From positions 1 to 64,000 of the forward strand of contig WHTU01000006.1 of NCBI GenBank assembly GCA_009377575.1: a stretch of 64,000 nucleotides of DNA, read 5' to 3'. The notes beneath the pieces were generated by a model that saw nothing but the letters and a program-made list of their open reading frames with translations, ran no database searches and was not told where the DNA came from. Numbering within the stretch: position 1 is the stretch's first letter; the number at the start of each line of letters is the position of its first letter. This document shows, in pieces, positions 15,890 to 24,775 of this stretch. This stretch comes from Nitrososphaeraceae archaeon (lineage in GTDB: Archaea > Thermoproteota > Nitrososphaeria > Nitrososphaerales > Nitrososphaeraceae). A program made the translations under genes and the position numbers.

Positions 15890-16744
15890 CTATCTAGTTC
15901 CCTTTTTGATTAGGACGTCTGAAACCAATTGATAAAAGCGTGGCCCTACTTCCCTTACTACATGTAAGAACTGTATATCGTGGGAGTATTCGCGAAAGGC
16001 GTCCTCGGTCTCAGACCTACCGTTCTCTACGGCTGATTTTTTTGAGTCTGCTCTTACATGTTGGAAATAATGAATCATGCCCTGCTCTTCTTTCAAACAT
16101 GCTACCGCATCACATACAAAGTATTTTGCCTTTTCAGGAAGCGGCATTAAAACTCTATTGGACTTTCCATTAATGTGAGATTTTATAACCTCTTTTGCAT
16201 CTCCACAAAAACTCTCAATTTTTTCTTCCATTTTATTCAATCTAGAATTGTATATTGACAGTTCGTGAGCAGCTCGGTTAATATCCACGTTATAGACCTT
16301 TTTGACATTTCGGTATTTGCAGATGATTATTGAAAATGTTCCTACACCGGCGAACATGTTAGTGACAACTTCATCTTCAAAAGCGAGGTTTGCAATCCTG
16401 GACCTTTCGGTAGAAAGCCTAGGCGAAAAATAAGTTTGTTCGACATCGACCTTAAATCGGCAGCCATATTCCTTGTAGAGGGTTATCGGACTATCATCAC
16501 CTGCAATTAACTCCAGTTTCCTCGTTCTGTGATCTCCAATTACCGGAGAAGTTTGCATATAGACCGATCTGGCTGATTTGATATTGTTCAAAATAGCGTT
16601 TGCTATCACCTGCTTTCTATCAACTAAAGTCTCTGGTATTTTCAAGATGACAATACTGCCGATAACATCAAAAGAGGAAGTAAGCTTGGAAACCTCAGAT
16701 TCTTCAAGTATATTCCCCAATAATCTTTTCAGAAACGTAGACAT
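15890..16744 (-). CDS. trm5: tRNA (guanine37-N1)-methyltransferase Trm5
   Basis: 284-residue class I SAM methyltransferase making m1G37, needed for reading-frame maintenance and the first step towards wyosine. Visible: a D2-type domain (SFDVIGSIVILKIPETL), the segment EYGCRFKVDVEQTYFSPRLSTER, the SAM-binding NMFAGVGTFSI, the acidic VYNVDIN motif and the NRVLMPLPEKA motif equivalent to the Trm5 NLP(x) site. It lacks the longer D1 domain of Trm5b/c, closest to the Trm5a or short type by length. Works upstream of Taw1 (52.8 kb): m1G37 is Taw1's substrate. Confidence 0.92.
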   Translation of the reverse strand: MSTFLKRLLGNILEESEVSKLTSSFDVIGSIVILKIPETLVDRKQVIANAILNNIKSARSVYMQTSPVIGDHRTRKLELIAGDDSPITLYKEYGCRFKVDVEQTYFSPRLSTERSRIANLAFEDEVVTNMFAGVGTFSIIICKYRNVKKVYNVDINRAAHELSIYNSRLNKMEEKIESFCGDAKEVIKSHINGKSNRVLMPLPEKAKYFVCDAVACLKEEQGMIHYFQHVRADSKKSAVENGRSETEDAFREYSHDIQFLHVVREVGPRFYQLVSDVLIKKGTR

Positions 16745-16778
16745 GAACCGTTTACATTATCAGTAACATTAAGGGCTA

Positions 16779-18584
16779 CTATTCACTATAATAGTAATTA
16801 CCACTATCTTTCTGACTCCGATCTAGCCGACTCCCTTCCTTATTAACTCGTGGGCGTCCTGTTTCTACATCTCTCCTATAGGTAATGCTAAGTGACTTTA
16901 GAAATTCGTTCATACCTACTTCCTTAGCAAGAGGCTCACTTGCATGGCCTCTTGAGCCGGGCACACCCTGAAAAATAACCAGACTGTCTGAGACTAGGTC
17001 TATAAGTTGGACATCATGGTCAACCACCATTGCCGACTTGCCATATGCTCTAACGAACCTCTGCAAAAATTTAGCTAATGCAATCCTGTCTTCTACATCT
17101 AGGAATGCGGATGGCTCATCAAGAGCGTAAATATCAGCTGGTCTCATGAGTGAAGCTGCGACCGCAATCTTTTGAAGTTCTCCCCCACTGAGATGTTGGA
17201 TACTCTTATCATATAGCTTTTTTATTCCTAGGGGTAATACTATCTGCTCTTCTATCTGTGAGCCCTCAATCGCGTTACCGTATGAAGCAGCAAGTACAGA
17301 TCTCACGTCCCCTTCATATTCCTGGCTCAAGTACTGTGGCTTGTAAGAGATCTTGACATCGGTATGGATGGATCCTGAATCAGGTTTCTCTATGCCGGAA
17401 ATCATTTTCATAAACGTTGTCTTTCCCAATGCATTTGCTCCTACCAGACCTATTATCTCCCCTTTTCTAAGAGATCCATTTGCAACACTCAACTTAAAAG
17501 CCGAATGAAATGACTTGCTCAAGTTAGAATAGCTAGTTACGGCAACATCCAAAAGCAAATCTTGAACGGAGCTAGTCTTGTCAAACTTGTAAGATTTTTC
17601 CCTGAATCTCACATTTTCATTTGGAAGGTACCCCTCAAGAAAGTTGTTTATGCCAATTTTCGTGCTTCGAAGGGAAGAAGTAATGCCATATGCCCCAGGC
17701 TCACCATACAGAACATGAACGTTATCTGACAAATAGTCAAGAAGAGTTAGATCGTGCTCGACCACCATCACGCTTTTACCTTCTCCTGCTAGCTCTTGGA
17801 TAACCCTAGAAACGCTCAATCTCTGATAAACATCATTATATGAAGAAGGCTCGTCAAAAAAGTAGTAATCTGCCTCTTTGGAAATGGCAATCATCACAGC
17901 GAGTCGCTGCAACTCGCCACCACTCAGTTCGTCGACATTTCGGCTCAGTATACTCTCTAAGCCGAGTCGTGGAATTAGCCCGTCAGAGACCTTTCGTTCA
18001 TCATATTTATCGATAAGGTCGCGTACTTTCCCTTTGAACGCCTTCGGTATCAAGTAAACCAACTGAGGTTTGATAGATGATCTAATTTCACCTGATGCAA
18101 GCTTTTCAAAATGAACCTTCATTTCTGTTCCTTGAAAGTTTCCCATTACCTCGCTCCATGTAGGTTCTGACTCATATTTGCCAAAGTTGGGTCTAAGATT
18201 GCCCGACAAAATATTTACAATAGTTGACTTCCCCATACCATTTCTACCTAACAAGCCCACTACCGAGCCCTTCTTCAAGGTGGGGATCCTATAAAGTCTA
18301 AAAGAGTTTACTCCGTATTGGTGTATTTTTTCATGACCCAGCTCGCTTGCTAAATTAACAATCACAATTGCATCAAAAGGGCACTTCTTTATGCAAATAC
18401 CGCAGCCTGTACAAAGGTCCTCTGAAATAAGCGCCTTCCCATCTGAAGGCCTCTGAATGATGCACTCCCCGCCGGTTTTGTTTACAGGGCAATATACTAT
18501 GCATTCCAAACCGCATTTTCTAGGTTGACATAGTTCCTGATCCAAGACTGCAACTCTGTGAGTATTCTGTGTCTTATCGCCCAA
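16779..18584 (-). CDS. rli1: ribosome recycling ATPase ABCE1/Rli1
   Basis: 601-residue ABCE-family protein that splits 70S ribosomes after termination together with aRF1 or Pelota. The N-terminal ferredoxin-like domain holds eight cysteines (CQPRKCGLECIVYC and LCTGCGICIKKC) for two 4Fe-4S clusters. Two nucleotide-binding domains follow: NBD1 with Walker A GRNGMGKST and signature LSGGELQR; NBD2 with GANALGKTT and LSGGELQK. Both have Walker B with DEPS and switch His residues (VVEHDLT, VVDHDVQ). It ends with a 35-residue polar tail (TYRRDVETGRPRVN on) longer than usual. Transcribed on its own, divergent from the 5S rRNA gene. Confidence 0.97.
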   Translation of the reverse strand: MGDKTQNTHRVAVLDQELCQPRKCGLECIVYCPVNKTGGECIIQRPSDGKALISEDLCTGCGICIKKCPFDAIVIVNLASELGHEKIHQYGVNSFRLYRIPTLKKGSVVGLLGRNGMGKSTIVNILSGNLRPNFGKYESEPTWSEVMGNFQGTEMKVHFEKLASGEIRSSIKPQLVYLIPKAFKGKVRDLIDKYDERKVSDGLIPRLGLESILSRNVDELSGGELQRLAVMIAISKEADYYFFDEPSSYNDVYQRLSVSRVIQELAGEGKSVMVVEHDLTLLDYLSDNVHVLYGEPGAYGITSSLRSTKIGINNFLEGYLPNENVRFREKSYKFDKTSSVQDLLLDVAVTSYSNLSKSFHSAFKLSVANGSLRKGEIIGLVGANALGKTTFMKMISGIEKPDSGSIHTDVKISYKPQYLSQEYEGDVRSVLAASYGNAIEGSQIEEQIVLPLGIKKLYDKSIQHLSGGELQKIAVAASLMRPADIYALDEPSAFLDVEDRIALAKFLQRFVRAYGKSAMVVDHDVQLIDLVSDSLVIFQGVPGSRGHASEPLAKEVGMNEFLKSLSITYRRDVETGRPRVNKEGSRLDRSQKDSGNYYYSE

Positions 18585-18833
18585 TTTTGACTGCCCTTCT
18601 GGTTCTACTTAATGTATTATATGCCTTGTGACCAAGTATATCGTAATTCACTCATAAACCTAAACCGATTCGTCCGTCACTAATAAATTGATTAACCACT
18701 CATTCAATCGCAGTTCAGTCCGTAGAACGGGCCAGTATTAAACCCTGCACGTCCTATAATTCTCTAACAAGGAACAGAGACGCAACTCTATGACAATAGG
18801 AACGTTAAATTTACCCTTCCGCAAGGCTAATGC

Positions 18834-18951
18834 TAAGCCGGCCATAGCGAAAGGGAGCGACCCGGACCCATTCCGAACCCGGAAGTCAAACCTATCGTTG
18901 CTGCTGAATACTGACCTGCGTGAGCGGTTGGGAAACAGCAGTGCTGGCGTT
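18834..18951 (+). rRNA. rrf: 5S ribosomal RNA
   Basis: Contains the conserved archaeal 5S core: GGCCATAGCG near the 5' end, then ACCCGGACCCATTCCGAACC and CGGAAGTCAA, and the loop-E/helix IV region ending GGGAAACAGC. Helix I pairs GCCGGC (18837-18842) with GCTGGC (18943-18948). Length about 118, normal for 5S. Ends are estimated to within a few bases. It stands apart from 16S and 23S, as is common in Thaumarchaeota. A 70-codon frame across it is an artefact. Confidence 0.92.
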
Positions 18952-18998
18952 CTAATTAGATCTTCTAGGCTGGAGCATCTAGTATCCTTGCTAAAAGA

Positions 18999-19574
18999 TT
19001 AGATTTCTGTTGGCTCGCCAAGGTGAACGAGTTTTAGGAGATCCTTGATATTATTTCCGATCTGGCTTATCAATGGATAGACCGATATCAGACCTATGGG
19101 CTCCCAGACTTGAGTCTGAATTATACAGCAGAAATCAGCAGCTCTAACGAACAATTTTGCAAATTCCTCTCCAGCGGGTATATTAGAGATACACTCGGAA
19201 ATGGAATCGTCTTTTGCAAGATAGTGAGATAATAGCCCTCCTGTCCACCCCAGAGACACTACTTTTCCACTCCTGAACATAAATTGGGGATAGCATGACA
19301 CGAGTTCGTGAGCGTTTCGGTCTGAATCAATAATGGATAGGTTTCGTAATAGACAAAAAATGTCAAAGAAAGGACCCATTCTCATTACCTCCTCTATTCC
19401 GATGTAATCAATGGATGAGTCGTCAACCTTAACAAATCCATCTCGATTGCAGAGCCAGCGCTCGTAATAGGGTCTTAAAGTTTCATCGACGTCGCAAGCC
19501 AAAGTTCCTCTTCTACAGCGTACTCCTGTATGTGATAAGCCATCAATTAGCGAATCTATCTGAAAAATTGGCAT
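18999..19574 (-). CDS. conserved-looking protein of unknown function (191 aa)
   Basis: Soluble protein with ATG start, no signal peptide and no clear motif. Cysteines at about 20, 27 and 42 (VRCRRGTLACDVDE...RWLCNRDGF) and further single cysteines do not form an obvious metal site. Composition is ordinary (mixed helix and strand), and the frame is clean over its length, so I accept it as a gene. It lies between the 5S rRNA (convergent) and pepA (same strand, 160 bp). I do not recognise the family. Confidence 0.6.
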   Translation of the reverse strand: MPIFQIDSLIDGLSHTGVRCRRGTLACDVDETLRPYYERWLCNRDGFVKVDDSSIDYIGIEEVMRMGPFFDIFCLLRNLSIIDSDRNAHELVSCYPQFMFRSGKVVSLGWTGGLLSHYLAKDDSISECISNIPAGEEFAKLFVRAADFCCIIQTQVWEPIGLISVYPLISQIGNNIKDLLKLVHLGEPTEI

Positions 19575-19733
19575 GCAGGATCACCATTCAGAGACATTAT
19601 GTATTCCAGACACCCATATATCCTGACAGGAGCTATCATAGCCGATCCAATTTCTGGTTAAGCTAGTTCCGCATTCATGCCGTTCCTTATAAGGAGTAAC
19701 TAAATGTTAAGCCACATATCTTTCAACGTGCTT

Positions 19734-21254
19734 TCATCGTGACCCTGATTCGGCTATGACCAATCTAATTAGTGAGCGAATACCGAAGCCTGTTGCCCCC
19801 TTTGGATTGTAACTTTTGTCCCATGTTCCTTCCTGAGTCCATGCCGTTCCCGCTATATCAAGATGTATCCATGGAGTTTCATTTACAAAGTTGGAAAGGA
19901 AGATTGCCGCTGTAATTGATCCTCCAGCACGACCACCGATGTTTTTTATATCGGCAAATTTGCTCCTAATCTGCTCATTAAATTCAGTGTAGAGCGGAAG
20001 TTGCCAGAATTTTTCATTGGTTTTTTCACTGATTAGCCTTAGCTTATTGAACAATTCAGGACTATTGCTGAGTGCCCCTGCAATATTGGAACCAAGCGCT
20101 ACAATACATGCTCCAGTCAATGTTGCCAAATCAATAATTGAATTGGGGTTGTACTTTTCTATTCCGTACGCGATACTATCAGCCAATATAAGCCTCCCTT
20201 CAGCATCAGTATTAATCACTTCTACGGTCTTTCCATTATACATCCTCACTATATCTCCTGGCCTATAAGAAGAACTTGAAGGCATATTTTCGACGCACGG
20301 GACAATTCCTATCACGTTTGCTTTCACCTCAAGATTTGCCAGACCACTCATTATGGCAATAACATCACATCCGCCAGATTTGTCAAATTTCATTTCGTCC
20401 ATTCGATCCGATGGTTTAATGGATATTCCGCCTGTATCAAATGTGACTGCCTTCCCTACAAACAGATATGGTCCCGCTATACTACTATTCTCGTTTCCTT
20501 TATATTCTATAATGACAAGTTTAGGAGGCTTGTTGCTTCCCATGCCCACTGCTACAATACCATTTAGGCCGAGAGATTCCATCTCGTAACGTTCTATTAT
20601 ACGTGTTGAGATCCGCTGGTGTTTTGAAGATAGGTCTAATGCAACACGAGCCAAGTATTCTGGTGAACATTCATTCGGTGGCAGATTTGCTAGATCTCTT
20701 CCGAAGTTAACCGCGTCAACTATTATCCTCGTGGTATCTAACACGCTCTGCCATTCCTCTCGATTTCCATCCACGAGTAGGCTGATTGTCAATAGTGATG
20801 AACTGTAAGAGGATTCACCGTTTTTTTGTGACTGGTACTGATCGAATTTATAAAGCGATAAGCATGTCCCTTCACAAATTGCTTCTGTCAAAACCTTAGT
20901 TAATTGGGTAAAAGGTTTGATGCTATATTCAGTAACGTTAATCTCCATTGCTTTCGCAGAGGCCTTTCCTGCAAGGACTCTAACTTTTTCATTGTCAAGA
21001 CTTGCCCTTTGCCCTAACCCTAATAGCATGATTCTCTGTATTGGACCTGTGAAGCAATGGACGATGCAGATACTCCCAAATGATCCAGTATGTTCCTTTT
21101 CTTTGATTACTCGATCCACCAATTCGACAGTCATTGAGTTAATCCCATCCAATTGATTTCTTATACCCTCAACTTCGTCCTCGAATACGCCTAAAACCAA
21201 TAGCGGGGTTCGTTTAGTACTAGCAGGAATCTGCTCTGCAACAACTTTAACCAT
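19734..21254 (-). CDS. pepA: leucyl aminopeptidase (M17)
   Basis: 506-residue cytosolic dinuclear-metal aminopeptidase releasing N-terminal residues from peptides. The N-terminal macro-like domain spans about 1-165; the catalytic domain contains VGKAVTFDTGGISIKP (metal-binding Asp), MKFDKSGGCDVIA, and the M17 signature NTDAEGRLILAD (residues about 340-351). The catalytic Lys lies in the FDTGGISIKPS segment and the Arg in EGR. Length matches the family (about 480-510). It starts at ATG 21254, divergent from the pentose-phosphate operon. Confidence 0.96.
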   Translation of the reverse strand: MVKVVAEQIPASTKRTPLLVLGVFEDEVEGIRNQLDGINSMTVELVDRVIKEKEHTGSFGSICIVHCFTGPIQRIMLLGLGQRASLDNEKVRVLAGKASAKAMEINVTEYSIKPFTQLTKVLTEAICEGTCLSLYKFDQYQSQKNGESSYSSSLLTISLLVDGNREEWQSVLDTTRIIVDAVNFGRDLANLPPNECSPEYLARVALDLSSKHQRISTRIIERYEMESLGLNGIVAVGMGSNKPPKLVIIEYKGNENSSIAGPYLFVGKAVTFDTGGISIKPSDRMDEMKFDKSGGCDVIAIMSGLANLEVKANVIGIVPCVENMPSSSSYRPGDIVRMYNGKTVEVINTDAEGRLILADSIAYGIEKYNPNSIIDLATLTGACIVALGSNIAGALSNSPELFNKLRLISEKTNEKFWQLPLYTEFNEQIRSKFADIKNIGGRAGGSITAAIFLSNFVNETPWIHLDIAGTAWTQEGTWDKSYNPKGATGFGIRSLIRLVIAESGSR

Positions 21255-21441
21255 GATGTGCTCATTATTAGGACTTTATTTTAAGGTATATCGTACATCT
21301 AGTCCTAAATTTGCAGGGAAAGCCGGTAACGAGTGACCACTCTTTAACGATGACTGGAATAACCCTAATGTTTTTATTTTCGATCACTTCGCAATCTTAT
21401 TGGACAAGAATTGGCGCGTTGCTCGGAGATTGGGGTTTAAT

Positions 21442-23082
21442 ATGACACTAAAAATGCGGTATTTAGACCTCAAGACAAAGATCCGAGCTGTCAGGATGCT
21501 CGCAATAGAAGGGATCGCCGAAGCTGGTTCGGGTCATCCTGGGGCTTCGTTTTCGGCCGCCGAAATAATGGGCGCGCTTTACTTTAGGAAATTAGTACAT
21601 AATCAAAAAGATCCTTTCTGGAAGGGGAGAGACTATTTCATTAATTCTAAAGGTCATTCCGCACCTGGTTTTTATGCTACGTTAGCCGTATCCGGCTATT
21701 TCCCAGTCATGGAGATCAAATCTCTCCGGGGGTTTGGGTCTAGGCTACAAGGTCATCCAGTACGTTATTCTGAGGAGCAAAGCAAGTGGAGTGTACCTGG
21801 CATCGAGTATTCTGGAGGTTCAGAAGGGATAGGGCTATCCGTTTCTGTAGGTCTTGCGTTGGCTAACCGTCTGGATGGAAATGCAAATCATATATTTACT
21901 TTGATTGGAGATGGAGAATCAAATGAAGGTCAGGTTTGGGAAGCCGCAATGTCGGCGTCCAAATTTGGATTGGATAATTTGACTGCAATACTGGATCGGA
22001 ACAGGATTCAGCAAGATGGATTCACTGAAGACATAATGCCACTCGATCCTGTCCGTGACAAGTGGGTTGCTTTCAATTGGAACGTGATTGAAATAGATGG
22101 ACATAGGGTTGAGCAGGTGATAGATGCAGTTAACAAGTCGTTGGCAGTGAAGGACAAGCCTACGATCATTATAGCCAATACTATCAAAGGCTATGGCATC
22201 AAACATATGACTAATAATCCCCAGTGGCATGGCAAGGCTCCGCCTAGGAAGCAGACACCCATACTACTGGAAGAACTTGACTGCGAGTTTCTAATTGCTC
22301 CTTCCATCATAGCTGGGGGAAAGGAGAATTACGAGGAGAAGATAAGAATGGCCGAGAGGGGGGGAGCAGACATGATCCATTTGGATGTCATGGATGGACG
22401 ATTTGTTCCTAATCATACTTTTCTGGCAGACACTATCCATAAATTAAGAAAAATTACCTCGATGCCATTTGATGCACATCTGATGATAGAAAATCCCGCA
22501 ACTGTGGTCGATGAATACATATCAGCCCGGTGCGATATAATTACGGTCCACGCCGAGGCGTGTTCGCAATCCGAATTTGCAGAAATCAATAGGAAGCTTA
22601 TTTCAAACGGGATTAGTCCAGGGATCGCAATTAATCCGGACACGTCACTACCTGACTGGATATGGGATTACCTGAATTCGATAGACGTCATAAACATATT
22701 GTCAGTGAATCCGGGATTCCCCGGACAGAAATTTATACCGAAGGTGCTTCCAAAGATGATCAATGCAGTGAAGGAGCTCAGAGGAAATGGGTATAAAGGC
22801 TATGTTGAAGCGGATGGTGGAATAGATTCGATAACCCTCCCCCAGGTTTATGAGGCTGGAGCTAGAATTCTTGTTACAGGCAATGCGGTCTATGGGACTA
22901 CAGACATTCAAGGGGCGATACTGCAATTGAAGCACACAGCAAATGTAGTGTTAGAAAAAAAGCTTCTCGATTTATCGACTAGCATTGGGATACGGAATGA
23001 TTGGCTTAAGACACGTAAACATATATTGATTCCATTTGCAAACGAATTGGACATAGAGGAAGAAATTCATGCTCTTAAGTAG
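21442..23082 (+). CDS. fusion: transketolase N-terminal subunit + ribulose-phosphate 3-epimerase
   Basis: One continuous frame encodes two enzymes. In the longest reading (from TTG 21400) residues 20-285 are the thiamine-diphosphate-binding half of transketolase, with GSGHPGASFS, NSKGHSAPG and the ThDP motif GDGESNEGQVWEA (170-182). Residues 294-515 are a complete ribulose-phosphate 3-epimerase barrel: HLDVMDGRFVPN (327-338), DAHLMIENP, SVNPGFPGQKF and VEADGGID, with the expected His and Asp catalytic and metal ligands. About 40 further residues form a tail. The ATG at 21442 is preferred as start because residues before it are not part of the family. It overlaps the C-terminal transketolase subunit gene by 14 bp. 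Together they make xylulose 5-phosphate available and transfer its two-carbon unit. Confidence 0.92.
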   Translation: MTLKMRYLDLKTKIRAVRMLAIEGIAEAGSGHPGASFSAAEIMGALYFRKLVHNQKDPFWKGRDYFINSKGHSAPGFYATLAVSGYFPVMEIKSLRGFGSRLQGHPVRYSEEQSKWSVPGIEYSGGSEGIGLSVSVGLALANRLDGNANHIFTLIGDGESNEGQVWEAAMSASKFGLDNLTAILDRNRIQQDGFTEDIMPLDPVRDKWVAFNWNVIEIDGHRVEQVIDAVNKSLAVKDKPTIIIANTIKGYGIKHMTNNPQWHGKAPPRKQTPILLEELDCEFLIAPSIIAGGKENYEEKIRMAERGGADMIHLDVMDGRFVPNHTFLADTIHKLRKITSMPFDAHLMIENPATVVDEYISARCDIITVHAEACSQSEFAEINRKLISNGISPGIAINPDTSLPDWIWDYLNSIDVINILSVNPGFPGQKFIPKVLPKMINAVKELRGNGYKGYVEADGGIDSITLPQVYEAGARILVTGNAVYGTTDIQGAILQLKHTANVVLEKKLLDLSTSIGIRNDWLKTRKHILIPFANELDIEEEIHALK

Positions 23083-24043
23083 GGAACAGACAAGGCTTGA
23101 TATGAGGAGTGCGTACGGGGATAGTCTCGTTGAGGCTGGGCTAAAATATCCCCAGGTAGTTTGTGTTGGGGCAGATACCACTGATTCGCTTAAAATAAGG
23201 AACTTTGGGAATAAATTCCCTGAAAGATTTTTTAACTTGGGAATAGCAGAAGCGAATCTAGTCTCCGTAGCCGCTGGCCTAGCCATGGCAGGGAAGATCG
23301 CTTTTGCAAGCACATATGCGGCATTCCTTCCGGGAAGATGCCTCGACCAAATTCGGAATGCAATATGCTTTCCTAACCTGGATGTGAAACTTGTTGTCTC
23401 TCACGCTGGATTGACCGTCGGTCCAGACGGTGCATCTCATCAACAAATTGAAGATCTTGCAACGATGCGAGCAATTCCAAATATGAAGGTCATGGTACCT
23501 TCCGATGCCATTTCAGCCAAGAAGATTGTCCATACATCTGTCCATACCAGAGGACCTGTCTATGTGAGACTTGCACGCCCTCCTAGTGAGGTCTTGTACG
23601 ATGACACCATCCCAACTGAATTCGGTCTAGGCAAGGGAAATCTTCTCCGTGAAGGTGACGACGCAACCTTAGTTGGATGTGGGTTAATGGTCTCCACTTC
23701 GTTGAAAGCAGCAGAGATTTTAAGAGAGAAGTACGCATTGAACTGTCGGGTAATTGATATGTTTACTGTAAAACCTATTGATGATGAATTGCTTGAGAAG
23801 GCCGCCAGAGACACTGGTTTGTTAGTCTCCGTGGAGGAACATAATATCTTTGGAGGTCTTGGAGGTGCAGTTGCTGAATCTGCTTCTGCTCACTATCCCG
23901 TACCAGTTGAAAGGATTGGCGTTTCGGATGTTTTCGGTGAATCAGCAAGAGACGAAGAATTAGAATTGCTCCTGGACGTCTATGGATTGAGTCCTGCAAA
24001 AGTGGCAAAAAGGGTCGCTAGAGCGGCGGAAAAGAGGAAATGA
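23069..24043 (+). CDS. transketolase C-terminal subunit
   Basis: 324 residues covering the pyrimidine-binding and C-terminal domains of a split transketolase. Visible: the catalytic Glu in FFNLGIAEANLVSVAAGLA (residues about 53-70), the SHAGLTVGPDGASHQ loop, and a C-terminal Rossmann-like domain with VSVEEHNIFGGLGGAVAE. It must pair with the N-terminal half carried by the upstream fusion. The start overlaps that gene by 14 bp, giving translational coupling and fixed stoichiometry. Such split transketolases are usual in archaea. Confidence 0.94.
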   Translation: MLLSREQTRLDMRSAYGDSLVEAGLKYPQVVCVGADTTDSLKIRNFGNKFPERFFNLGIAEANLVSVAAGLAMAGKIAFASTYAAFLPGRCLDQIRNAICFPNLDVKLVVSHAGLTVGPDGASHQQIEDLATMRAIPNMKVMVPSDAISAKKIVHTSVHTRGPVYVRLARPPSEVLYDDTIPTEFGLGKGNLLREGDDATLVGCGLMVSTSLKAAEILREKYALNCRVIDMFTVKPIDDELLEKAARDTGLLVSVEEHNIFGGLGGAVAESASAHYPVPVERIGVSDVFGESARDEELELLLDVYGLSPAKVAKRVARAAEKRK

Positions 24044-24050
24044 AGAGTAG

Positions 24051-24716
24051 ATGAAGATTTTTTTAGACACTGCCAATTTAGAATCCATAAAAAAGTACAA
24101 TGATATGGGTGTTTTGGATGGAATTACTACAAATCCAACGCTTCTATCAAAGGAACAGGGTTCACCTGAAGAGATAATGAGGGCAATCGTGAGTATGGTG
24201 AGAGGCGATGTAAGCCTAGAGGTGATAGGAACAGAATCAGCACAAATAATTGAAGAGGCTCACCACCTAAAAAAATATGGGCAGAATGTCGTAGTAAAAA
24301 TTCCAATGATCCCTGAAGGTTTGAAGGCCTTAACGACACTTTCCAGCGAAGGAATCTCTACGAATGTCACGCTAGTGTTTTCAGCTAATCAAGCATTGTT
24401 AGCTGCTAAAGCTGGAGCCACGTATGTGAGTCCGTTCATTGGCAGACTTGACGATATCGGACACAACGGAATGTCAATTGTGAAAAGTATAGTAAGCATA
24501 TTTAGAAACTATCAGTTTAAGACCCAGGTTCTGGTGGCGAGCATACGTCATCCTGACCATGTAGTCCAGGCTGCTGAAATTGGGGCTGATGTAGTAACCC
24601 TTCCACCTGATATCCTTGGCAAGTTGATGAGACATCCTCTCACAGACAAAGGACTGGAGGCATTTCTTTCTGATTGGGAAAGGATTGGGAACGAATCTCC
24701 AAAGTTGCGAAAATAG
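24051..24716 (+). CDS. tal: transaldolase (short, FSA/TalC type)
   Basis: 221-residue class I aldolase barrel. It begins MKIFLDTANLESIK with GITTNPTLL (the D and N of the active site) and has the Schiff-base lysine in VVKIPM (about residue 84) and the TLVFSANQALLAAKAG and VSPFIGRLDD phosphate-binding segments. Length is that of short transaldolase/fructose-6-phosphate aldolase. The operon with transketolase and ribulose-phosphate epimerase favours transaldolase. It follows the transketolase subunit by 7 bp. Completes a non-oxidative pentose-phosphate set for ribose synthesis, only an isomerase being absent here. Confidence 0.94.
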   Translation: MKIFLDTANLESIKKYNDMGVLDGITTNPTLLSKEQGSPEEIMRAIVSMVRGDVSLEVIGTESAQIIEEAHHLKKYGQNVVVKIPMIPEGLKALTTLSSEGISTNVTLVFSANQALLAAKAGATYVSPFIGRLDDIGHNGMSIVKSIVSIFRNYQFKTQVLVASIRHPDHVVQAAEIGADVVTLPPDILGKLMRHPLTDKGLEAFLSDWERIGNESPKLRK

Positions 24717-24775
24717 TTCGGCGGCTATAAGATACGTCTAGACATGCATCAAATCACAACAGTTGTGCTAAAGAC

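Noticed and set aside
18790-19002. 70-codon ORF
   Set aside because: It runs across the 5S rRNA, whose conserved sequence and helix I explain the region.
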